The notes under the pieces: generated by a model
Seen by the model: the letters and a program-made list of their open reading frames with translations, nothing else
Databases searched by the model: none
Told to the model about the DNA's origin: nothing
In this document: positions 1 through 5,785 of the stretch, in pieces
Layout of the letters: every line of letters begins with the position of its first letter
Position numbering within the stretch: the first letter of the stretch is position 1
Made by a program: the position numbers and the translations under genes
Assembly: GCA_964424125.1 (NCBI GenBank)
Contig: CAYRHS010000158.1
Span: 1 to 6,958, forward strand
Origin: CAYRHS01 sp964424125
Lineage (GTDB): Bacteria > Actinomycetota > Acidimicrobiia > IMCC26256 > JAOSJL01
Length of the DNA: 6,958 nt
Direction: 5' to 3'

Positions 1-659
1 AGATCCTCGACGACGCCACCGACAAGTGGGGCGTTCGGGTCGTACGCGTCGAGATCCAGCGCATCGAGCCGCCGCCCGACGTCGTCAGCGCGATGCACGA
101 CCAGATGAAGGCCGAGCGGCAACGCCGTGCGGTGGTCACCACGGCCCAGGGCGTGCGCGAGGCGTCGATCACCCGGGCCGAGGGAGAGAAGCAGGCCCGG
201 ATCCTGGAAGCCGAGGGCCAGAAGCAGTCGCAGATCCTCGCGGCCCAGGGTGAGGCGCAGGCCATCGAGCGGGTCGCCGACGCCGAGCGCTACCGCCGCC
301 AGACCGTGGCCGAAGGCGAAGCCGAGGCGGTGCGCAACGTCTTCGGCGCCATCCACGAGGGTGACCCGACGCCGGACCTCGTCGCGATCAAGTACCTCGA
401 AGCGCTGGCCGCGATCGCCGACGGTCGCGCCACCAAGATCTTCCTCCCCGCCGAGATGGAGGGGCTCTTCGGGACCGTCGGCGGCCTCGCCGAGCTCCTG
501 GGCGGCCAGGGCGGCGGCGACGGCGAGGACGGCGACCGGCCCCGGCGGGACCGTTCGCTCGGGGCGATGACCGCGAGAGCGGGCTCGGTGGAACCCCCTC
601 CGCCCCCTCCGCCTCCGGCTCCGCCCGAGGTCCCCGACGTACCGGACGAGGGCCCCTGA
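1..659 (+). CDS. SPFH/band-7 (stomatin/paraslipin-like) membrane protein, C-terminal part, 5' truncated
   Basis: The frame is open from the left edge (first full codon at 3) to TGA at 657-659, giving 218 visible residues. The first ones (WGVRVVRVEIQRIEPP) match the end of an SPFH domain. They are followed by a long charged helical region (nt about 90-340) built on repeated AEG-x-x-Q units, such as AEGEKQARILEAEGQKQ, typical of the coiled coil of stomatin, paraslipin and QmcA-type proteins. A conserved KIFLPAEM-like strand follows at about nt 429-455. The N-terminal membrane anchor and most of the SPFH domain lie outside the window. Such proteins oligomerise on the inner face of the membrane and act as scaffolds, often with NfeD proteases or FtsH; no such partner is visible here. 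The C-terminus is unusual: a Gly/Asp/Arg-rich linker, then eight consecutive prolines (594-617) and an acidic tail. The family call is firm, but the exact subfamily is not. An internal ATG at 93 is not the real start, because the homology continues upstream of it. Confidence 0.9.
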   Translation, partial: ILDDATDKWGVRVVRVEIQRIEPPPDVVSAMHDQMKAERQRRAVVTTAQGVREASITRAEGEKQARILEAEGQKQSQILAAQGEAQAIERVADAERYRRQTVAEGEAEAVRNVFGAIHEGDPTPDLVAIKYLEALAAIADGRATKIFLPAEMEGLFGTVGGLAELLGGQGGGDGEDGDRPRRDRSLGAMTARAGSVEPPPPPPPPAPPEVPDVPDEGP

Positions 660-701
660 GACCGGTCCGCTATCAGTTCGCCTGCGCCGCTGATCCTCGC
701 C

Positions 702-1808
702 TCAGACCGACGTGCGCTCGCGGGCCATCGACGACTCGACGAGGCCGGCCTGCTCGATCGCGAGGCGCAGGTCGTGCGGGTGGGTGGCGACGGCGAGCGC
801 GTCGCGCAGGGTCACGAGGTCTTCCTTGAAGAGCTGCAGGATGCTCTGGTCGAACGTCTGCATGCCGTAGTACTCGCCGTCGGCGATGATCGCCTCGAGC
901 TCATGGGTCTGACCGGGGTTGACGATCTTGTCGAAGACCCGGCCGGTGTTGACGCACACCTCGACCGCGGGAACCCGACCGGTCCCGTCCCGACGTTCGA
1001 TGAGCCGTTGACTCACGAGTCCGCGCAGCGAGCTCGCTAGGGTGTGGCGGATCTGCTGCTGCTGGTGCGGCGGGAAGAACTCGATCACGCGGTCGACCGT
1101 CTCCTGGGCACCGATGGTGTGCAACGTGGAGAAGACGAGATGGCCGGTCTCGGCCGCCGACAGAGCGGCATGGACCGTCTCGGGGTCTCGCATCTCGCCG
1201 ATGAGGATGACGTCGGGGTCCTGACGGAGCACCCGCTTCAGGGCGGTGTGGAAGTCCTCGGTGTCGGTCCCGATCTCGCGCTGGTTGACGATCGACTGCT
1301 TGTCGGGGTGGAGGACCTCGATCGGATCCTCGATGGTCACGATGTGACGCCGGTGGTGCTCGTTGATGTAGTCGATCGCGGCTCCGAGCGTGGTGGTCTT
1401 CCCCGATCCGGTCGGGCCGGTGACGAGCACGAGTCCGCGGGGCTCGCTCGCGAGCCGTTCGAGGACCGGCGGCATCCCGAGGTCCCCGAGGCTGGGGATC
1501 CCCGACAGCACTCGGCGCATCACGATCCCCACCGATCCGCGCTGGCGGAAGACGTTGACGCGGAATCGCCCCAGGCCGGCGACCGCGTGCGCGAAGTCGG
1601 CCTCGTTCGTGGCGTGGAACTCCTCGGCCCGCGCCGGCGGCATGATCGCGAAGGCGACTCGCTCCGTGTCCGCCGGGGTCATCCGGTCGAAGGGTGCCTC
1701 CTCGAGGTGCCCGTCGATGCGAACGTAGGGAGGCGACCCGACCTTGATGTGGACGTCGGACGCGTCGTGCTCGACAGCGTGGCGCAGCAGTCGGTCGAGA
1801 TCCAGCAC
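702..1808 (-). CDS. pilT: PilT-type type IV pilus retraction ATPase
   Basis: A complete 368-residue secretion-superfamily ATPase of usual PilT length. The N-terminal PAS-like domain (about residues 1-100) contains SDVHIKVG and is followed by a RecA-like domain. That domain has Walker A GPTGSGKTT (131-139), the Asp box VTIEDPIE (157-164), Walker B ILIGEMRD (201-208) and the His box ETGHLVFSTLHT (220-231), then the conserved SLRGLVSQRL (260-269) and YYGMQTFDQ (313-321). PilT hexamers hydrolyse ATP at the cytoplasmic base of type IV pili to depolymerise pilin. The region equivalent to the AIRNLIRE motif of proteobacterial PilT reads RVFDKIVN (290-297), so this important element is divergent. The start is GTG at 1808; the nearby ATG (1810) is out of frame. 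A G-rich stretch just upstream (CGGGGGCGAT) may serve as a weak ribosome binding site. No pilB, pilC or pilin genes are present. It lies 67 bp behind the deacetylase-like gene on the same strand. Related ATPases (PilB, PilU, GspE) fit less well. Confidence 0.93.
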   Translation of the reverse strand: MLDLDRLLRHAVEHDASDVHIKVGSPPYVRIDGHLEEAPFDRMTPADTERVAFAIMPPARAEEFHATNEADFAHAVAGLGRFRVNVFRQRGSVGIVMRRVLSGIPSLGDLGMPPVLERLASEPRGLVLVTGPTGSGKTTTLGAAIDYINEHHRRHIVTIEDPIEVLHPDKQSIVNQREIGTDTEDFHTALKRVLRQDPDVILIGEMRDPETVHAALSAAETGHLVFSTLHTIGAQETVDRVIEFFPPHQQQQIRHTLASSLRGLVSQRLIERRDGTGRVPAVEVCVNTGRVFDKIVNPGQTHELEAIIADGEYYGMQTFDQSILQLFKEDLVTLRDALAVATHPHDLRLAIEQAGLVESSMARERTSV

Positions 1809-1837
1809 ATCGCCCCCGAGGGTCGGGTCCCGCGATG

Positions 1838-1866
1838 AATATCGGCCCGAGGAGCGCCGACCTGAA
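1838..1866 (-). promoter_or_regulatory. possible promoter for pilT
   Basis: In the 67-bp gap between the deacetylase-like gene and pilT, the minus strand reads TTCAGG (1866-1861), a 17-base spacer, then GATATT (1843-1838). This is about 3/6 and 4/6 agreement with the housekeeping sigma consensus, with ideal spacing, in a local AT-richer patch of very GC-rich DNA. The predicted transcript would start roughly 20 nt before the pilT GTG. Co-transcription with the upstream gene is equally possible. Confidence 0.3.
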
Positions 1867-1875
1867 TCGATCCGC

Positions 1876-2910
1876 TCAGGGGGACGCTCGGCCCGAGAGT
1901 GCGCCGTCGCCCGCTTCCCGGAGGCGCCGGGCGGCCTCGATCACGGGGCGGCCCGGCCCGCCGCCCGTCGGGCGCTCCGCCGACTGGGGCCGTAGGTCGG
2001 GCAGCAGGCCCGAGAGCGAAGCCGCCACCGAGTCCCGCAACCCCGCCAGGTCGTAGCCCCCTTCGAGGAACGCCACGAGGCGCCCGGGCGTGAGATCGTT
2101 CACGCGCTGCGCGAAGAGCCCGAAGTCGCCCGCCGAGAGCTGGAGCCCGGTCAGCGGGTCCGCGTGGTGCGCATCGAAGCCGGCCGAGATCAGCGTCCAG
2201 TCGGGCTCGAAGGACTCGACGAGCGGCAGGATCACCTCGTCGAACGCCTCGAGGTAGACGTCGCCCGTGGCGCCTGCCGGCAAGGGGAGGTTGCAGGTGA
2301 GCCCCGGGGCCGCCGCACCCCCGGTCTCCTCCAGGCGTCCGGTCCCCGGGTAGAGCGGGTACTCGTGGAGTGACGCGTAGAAGACCGAGGGGTCGTCCCA
2401 GAAGATGTCCTGCGTACCGTTCCCGTGGTGTGCGTCCCAGTCGATGATCGCCACACGCTCACTCTGCGCGGTGAGCGCCGCGGCGGCCACCGCGACGTTG
2501 TTGAGCAGACAGAAGCCCATCGACCGTTTGGCCGTCGCGTGGTGGCCGGGTGGACGGACCGCGCAGAACGCCGCCTCTCCTCGCTGCGCTCTGAGCGCGT
2601 CCACGGCTGCGAGGCCCGCCCCCGCGGCGTGGCGCGCCGCGTCCCAAGACCTCGGAGACGCCACCGTGTCCGGGTCGATGGAGCCGCCACCTGCCTCGCA
2701 GAACCGCTCGAGCGCGTCGAGGTATTCGGGGATGTGCACGCGTTCGAGCTCGGTTCTGGTGGCCACGCGCGGCTCGAGGAGCACGACTGCCTCGGGCGGG
2801 ACCGCGGCCTCGATCCCCTCCCCGACCGCGTCGAGGCGGGCCGGGCGCTCGGGGTGCCCCCGACCGGTGTCGTGCGACTCGAACGCCGGGTCGCGCGAGA
2901 GCAGCAGCAC
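1876..2910 (-). CDS. histone deacetylase-like (class II) Zn-dependent amidohydrolase
   Basis: A complete 344-residue member of the HDAC/AcuC/acetylpolyamine amidohydrolase superfamily. The N-terminus has the HD-x-G-x-GHPERPARL signature (13-26). Catalytic elements are all intact: RPPGHHA (119-125) with the tandem histidines 123/124; GFCLLNN (132-138); DWDAHHGNGTQ (157-167), giving Zn ligands Asp159 and His161; SAGFDAH (242-248) with the third ligand Asp246; and EGGY (283-286) with the transition-state Tyr286. Family members remove acetyl groups from lysine side chains, acetyl-CoA synthetase or polyamines; which substrate is used here cannot be told. The protein is cytoplasmic, with no signal peptide. 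The last 40 residues (about 305-344) form a low-complexity Gly/Pro/Arg-rich tail beyond the catalytic fold. The start is GTG at 2910, which places the HD-x-G motif at the usual distance; no alternative in-frame start was seen in the adjacent upstream bases. There is no Shine-Dalgarno, and a -10-like element lies just upstream, which suits a leaderless message. It is divergent from the acetyltransferase gene. Confidence 0.93.
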   Translation of the reverse strand: MLLLSRDPAFESHDTGRGHPERPARLDAVGEGIEAAVPPEAVVLLEPRVATRTELERVHIPEYLDALERFCEAGGGSIDPDTVASPRSWDAARHAAGAGLAAVDALRAQRGEAAFCAVRPPGHHATAKRSMGFCLLNNVAVAAAALTAQSERVAIIDWDAHHGNGTQDIFWDDPSVFYASLHEYPLYPGTGRLEETGGAAAPGLTCNLPLPAGATGDVYLEAFDEVILPLVESFEPDWTLISAGFDAHHADPLTGLQLSAGDFGLFAQRVNDLTPGRLVAFLEGGYDLAGLRDSVAASLSGLLPDLRPQSAERPTGGGPGRPVIEAARRLREAGDGALSGRASP

Positions 2911-2916
2911 GCTCGG

Positions 2917-2922
2917 AGGGTA
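2917..2922 (-). promoter_or_regulatory. -10-like element, possible leaderless promoter of the deacetylase-like gene
   Basis: The minus strand reads TACCCT at 2922-2917, matching TANNNT, the minimal -10 of actinobacterial promoters. Six bases separate it from the GTG at 2910, which would place transcription initiation at or next to the start codon. With no Shine-Dalgarno visible, this is the classic leaderless arrangement. No convincing -35 hexamer was found (CGAGCG at 17-base spacing). Confidence 0.3.
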
Positions 2923-2937
2923 CCGCCACCCCGCCGC

Positions 2938-2943
2938 TACGCT
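2938..2943 (+). promoter_or_regulatory. -10-like element, possible promoter of the GNAT-DUF6049-murJ operon
   Basis: The plus strand reads TACGCT at 2938-2943, a TANNNT match in the 107-bp divergent intergenic region. It would give a start near 2950 and a leader of about 68 nt before the ATG at 3018. No -35 match was found at normal spacing, so this remains weak. It lies about 15 bp from the opposing -10-like element, so the two promoters would share their control region. Confidence 0.22.
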
Positions 2944-3017
2944 CGCCTCTGCGTGACCGCGATCCGCACACCTCGGGCGCCGCGGCCGAGCGGCCTTCGA
3001 CGTCGCCCCGAGCAGCG

Positions 3018-3710
3018 ATGAGCCTCCCGACCCTCAGGTTCCGAGGGGGCTGGGCGCGACTGCGCGCCGCTCGCGACGACGAGCGCGTCGCCTCGCTGAC
3101 CCTGGGCGCCGAGATGCCCCCGACCACCGAGTTCGTCACCGGGTGCCTCGAACGGCTCCGCTCCCAGGGGTTCACATCCGTCTTCACCAACGCGCTGACC
3201 CCGGCCGATTCCCTTCCCTTCGTCGACGCCGGCTTCACCGTTCGCGAGCGTCTCCACCTCCTGATGCACGACCTCCAAAACCGTCCCAAGGCCGTTCATG
3301 CGACCGCGCGCGGCCGCCGCCGGGACCGCGAGGCGGTGCTGGCCGTCGACGCGCAGTCCTTCGACGGCTTCTGGCGGCTCGACCAGAAGGGGCTCGACGA
3401 CGCTCTCACGGCCACGCCCTCGAGCCGCTTCCGGGTCGGCCGACGACAGGGCGAGGTCGTCGGGTACGCCGTGACCGGCCGGGTTCGGCGCCACGGCTAC
3501 CTGCAGCGCCTCGCGGTCCATCCGGCGGCCCGGCGCCAGGGCTGGGGACAGAGCCTCGTCGCCGACACGCTCGCCTGGCTGGGGCGCCACAGTGCGCGTC
3601 GCGCCGTCGTCAACACCCAGTACGACAACGCGGGCGCGCTCGAGCTCTACCGCGCGTGCGGCTTCGAGCCGCTGCCCGTCGGGCTGTGCATCCTCGGACG
3701 CGACCTGTGA
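3018..3710 (+). CDS. GNAT-family N-acetyltransferase
   Basis: A complete 230-residue protein whose C-terminal part is a clear GNAT domain. Motif A reads YLQRLAVHPAARRQGWGQSL (161-180), including the acetyl-CoA pyrophosphate-binding R-x-x-G-x-G at 172-177. Motif B follows with NTQYDNAGALELYRACGFE (199-217), including Asn204, Tyr211 and the Gly-Phe pair. Such enzymes transfer an acyl group from acyl-CoA to an amine of a protein, antibiotic or metabolite; the substrate is unknown. Residues about 40-87 look like the second half of another, degenerate GNAT (AGFTVRERLHLLMHDL resembles a motif-B end), so the protein may be a contracted tandem GNAT. It is a soluble protein with no signal peptide or membrane segment. 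The start is ATG at 3018, with only a weak purine-rich stretch ahead of it. The stop overlaps the next gene's GTG (GTGA, 3707-3710), so it is probably the first gene of a three-gene operon. Comparable loci in mycobacteria have a NUDIX gene at this place. Confidence 0.88.
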   Translation: MSLPTLRFRGGWARLRAARDDERVASLTLGAEMPPTTEFVTGCLERLRSQGFTSVFTNALTPADSLPFVDAGFTVRERLHLLMHDLQNRPKAVHATARGRRRDREAVLAVDAQSFDGFWRLDQKGLDDALTATPSSRFRVGRRQGEVVGYAVTGRVRRHGYLQRLAVHPAARRQGWGQSLVADTLAWLGRHSARRAVVNTQYDNAGALELYRACGFEPLPVGLCILGRDL

Positions 3711-5785
3711 GTCGGCCCTCGGCGCTCCTCGGGGCCGTGGTCGTGCTCGCGACCGCGGCGTCCGTGGGAACCCTCGGGAGCACCGCACCACCGGCCGGGG
3801 CCGGTGAGCCACCCGAGTCCGTGCCGGGAACCGTGGCGCTCGTCCAACAATCGGCGTGGGTTCCGCTCGGCGGACGCACCGACCTCGTCGTGAACGTGGA
3901 CGACGCCGCCTCGTCCGCCGAGCTCGTCGTCACCGCTTACGAGGCGATCACCTCCAACACGAGCTTCCAGCGAACGCTGGACCGCGAGGATCTCGGCTCG
4001 ACGCTCGGCCAGATCGCGCTGCCCACGAGCACCCTGGAAGCCGCGCCGAACGGCCAACGCGTCCCGATCCTCCTCGACCCCGAAACCCCCACCGGCTTCG
4101 GCTTCCCGACGGTCGGGCGCCAAGGGGTCTATCCGCTGGTCCTCGAGCTCCGCGATCCCGCGACCGGCGACACGGGCGACGGATTCGTCACCTACCTGGT
4201 CGTCATCGACACCCAGCGTGAGGCGGGGCCCATCAGTGAACGGTTGCGCGTGGCGTGGGTCTGGCCCTTCGTCGCTCCGCCGGCCGAGCTCCCCGACGGC
4301 ACTCCCGATCCCGAGGTCGTGGCCGCCCTGGGGCGCCAAGGACGCCTGGGGCGGCTGGCCGCCGCCCTGCCCGACGCCGACGCCGTTCCCGTCACGCTGG
4401 CTCCGGACCCCGAGACGCTCGAGGCGTGGGTGCGATGGGCGGGCGCTGCGCCCGCCGACGTGCCCGCGGACGACCTCGAGCCCCAGCTCTCGGCCGCCCA
4501 GGCGAGCGCGCTCGCGCCGGGGATCACGGCGCTCCAGCGCGCCGTCGCGGGCGGCCAGCAGGTGCTCACCAGCCCCTTCGTCCCGATCGACTTCCCGTCG
4601 TTGCTCGCGGCCGGACTGGAGTCACCGGCCCAGGGTCAACTCCTCACCGGCACCTTCGAGCTCGGCAACGCTCTCGGCGTCCGCATCGACCCCAGGACCG
4701 AGTACCTGGATCCCGTCGACGACGCGACCATGTCGCGGCTCGCGGGCACGGTCGTCGATCGCCTCGTGGTCGAGCCGTCGTCGCTGGCCCCACGCGAATC
4801 CCGCTTCACGCCCTCACGACCGTTCCTCCTGGCCGCCGGCGGCATGCTCGTGGACGCCACCGACAACGACGAGGTCGCCGTCTCGCTCCTCGAGACGGAC
4901 CTTGCCCCCGCCCTCCAGGCGCAGCAGTTCCTGGCCGCGTTGGCGGTCGTGGCGCTCGAGCAACCGAACGACCTCCGGGGCCTGGTCGTCGTACCCCCCT
5001 CCGACTGGGATCCTGCTCCGGAAACCGTGGCCGCGGTGACACAGGGGCTCGAGAGGAATCCCCTGTTGCAGGCGGTCGATCTCGACACGTACTTCGACGA
5101 GGTCCCGACAGAGCTCGACGAAGCCGGGGAGCCCGTGGTGCGGATGCTCGAACCGATCGAGCCGACGGCGCCGCCCGTGAGCGCGCGCGCCTGGCGCGCC
5201 GCCGACAACGACCTCGAGGCGCTGGCCACGCTGGTCCCCGAGACCGACCCGCGGATCGCACGCGGCGAGCGAGCCCTGCTCGTCAGTCTCTCGTCGACGT
5301 TCGAGGGCCCGTCCGGGCGCGCGGACGCCCACGCGTATCTCGCCAGCATCGACGAGTCCGTGCAGTCGGTGCTGGCCCTCGTGTCCGCGGCCGAGGACCG
5401 AACGGTCACGATCACCGCGCGTCGTGCCGAGATCCCGATCAGCTTCCGGAACGAAGGCGACGAGCCGATCCGCGTGCGCGTCACGCTAGAGAGCGAGAAG
5501 CTCAACTTTCCGGACGGCTCCGAGTTCCTCCTCGAGCTCCCGCCCCAGAACACGACCGAGCAGTTCCTCGTCGAGGCGCGCACCTCGGGGGCGTTCCCGC
5601 TGACGCTCACGGTGTCCTCGCCCGACGGCCGCCTCGACTTCCAGCGCAGTCGCCTCACCGTGCGCTCAACAGCCGTGAGCGGCGTGGGGGTCCTGCTGAC
5701 CGTCACAGCCGCGGCCTTTCTCGCGATCTGGTGGTTGAACCACTACCTGAGGGGCCGGCGGCGCCGACGGGTTCGGTCCGCGTGA
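3707..5785 (+). CDS. DUF6049-type secreted, C-terminally anchored membrane protein (Rv3909-like, MurJ neighbour)
   Basis: A protein of 692 residues if started at GTG 3707, which overlaps the preceding stop by GTGA. The open frame extends further upstream to 3143, but that stretch is a shadow of the acetyltransferase. This start gives a plausible signal peptide: hydrophobic residues 6-20, then a possible cleavage site after AGA (30-32). A large extracytoplasmic region follows, with no internal membrane segment. Its middle (about 180-470) contains PVTLAPDPETLEAW and looks like an alpha/beta barrel-type region. Residues about 565-655 look beta-rich, with IPISFRNEGDEPIRVRV (576-592) resembling the immunoglobulin-like strands of DUF6049 proteins. 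A single transmembrane helix (about 658-678) and an Arg-rich tail (682-692) end the protein, so most of it faces outside. The family is typically encoded next to MurJ in Actinomycetota and its biochemical role is not established; a cell-envelope role with MurJ is inferred from context. Assignment to DUF6049 rests on architecture and synteny rather than a profile search. Confidence 0.82.
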   Translation: MSRPSALLGAVVVLATAASVGTLGSTAPPAGAGEPPESVPGTVALVQQSAWVPLGGRTDLVVNVDDAASSAELVVTAYEAITSNTSFQRTLDREDLGSTLGQIALPTSTLEAAPNGQRVPILLDPETPTGFGFPTVGRQGVYPLVLELRDPATGDTGDGFVTYLVVIDTQREAGPISERLRVAWVWPFVAPPAELPDGTPDPEVVAALGRQGRLGRLAAALPDADAVPVTLAPDPETLEAWVRWAGAAPADVPADDLEPQLSAAQASALAPGITALQRAVAGGQQVLTSPFVPIDFPSLLAAGLESPAQGQLLTGTFELGNALGVRIDPRTEYLDPVDDATMSRLAGTVVDRLVVEPSSLAPRESRFTPSRPFLLAAGGMLVDATDNDEVAVSLLETDLAPALQAQQFLAALAVVALEQPNDLRGLVVVPPSDWDPAPETVAAVTQGLERNPLLQAVDLDTYFDEVPTELDEAGEPVVRMLEPIEPTAPPVSARAWRAADNDLEALATLVPETDPRIARGERALLVSLSSTFEGPSGRADAHAYLASIDESVQSVLALVSAAEDRTVTITARRAEIPISFRNEGDEPIRVRVTLESEKLNFPDGSEFLLELPPQNTTEQFLVEARTSGAFPLTLTVSSPDGRLDFQRSRLTVRSTAVSGVGVLLTVTAAAFLAIWWLNHYLRGRRRRRVRSA

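Larger units (their letters stand above)
2911..3017. promoter_or_regulatory. divergent intergenic region between deacetylase-like and acetyltransferase genes
   Basis: This 107-bp stretch is the largest gap in the window and must hold the start signals of both divergent transcripts. It carries opposing TANNNT elements (2917-2922 minus, 2938-2943 plus). I see no clear inverted-repeat operator or riboswitch-like structure. A GTG-initiated reading frame of 22 codons plus stop runs from 2953 to 3021 and ends in ATGA over the acetyltransferase start; it is treated as a finding, not as a gene. Confidence 0.55.

Noticed and set aside
672..694. Possible terminator between the convergent SPFH and pilT genes (ATCAG/CTGAT arms)
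   Set aside because: The stem is only 5 bp with a 13-nt loop, and there is no T-run on either strand, so it is not a convincing intrinsic terminator.
1044..1838. 264-codon open frame on the plus strand
   Set aside because: It lies antisense to the fully supported pilT gene and its translation has no recognisable motif; long antisense frames are expected at this GC content.
2425..3021. 198-codon plus-strand open frame
   Set aside because: It is mostly antisense to the intact deacetylase-like gene, with Arg-rich shadow composition. Only its last 22 codons are discussed, as a possible leader.
3143..3706. Upstream extension of the DUF6049-type frame
   Set aside because: The extension overlaps the acetyltransferase in another frame and is Arg/Pro-rich shadow sequence. 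The GTG at 3707 gives a proper signal peptide.
2937..3812. 291-codon minus-strand open frame
   Set aside because: It is antisense to the acetyltransferase and spans the divergent intergenic region; it has no motif and conflicts with the supported gene.
5185..5205. Alternating GC run with GGCGCGCC palindrome
   Set aside because: It lies inside codons for an Ala/Arg-rich part of the DUF6049-type protein and is explained by codon use in GC-rich DNA.
4636..5706. 356-codon minus-strand open frame
   Set aside because: It is antisense to the DUF6049-type gene, with a Ser/Arg/Thr-rich low-information translation and no domain.
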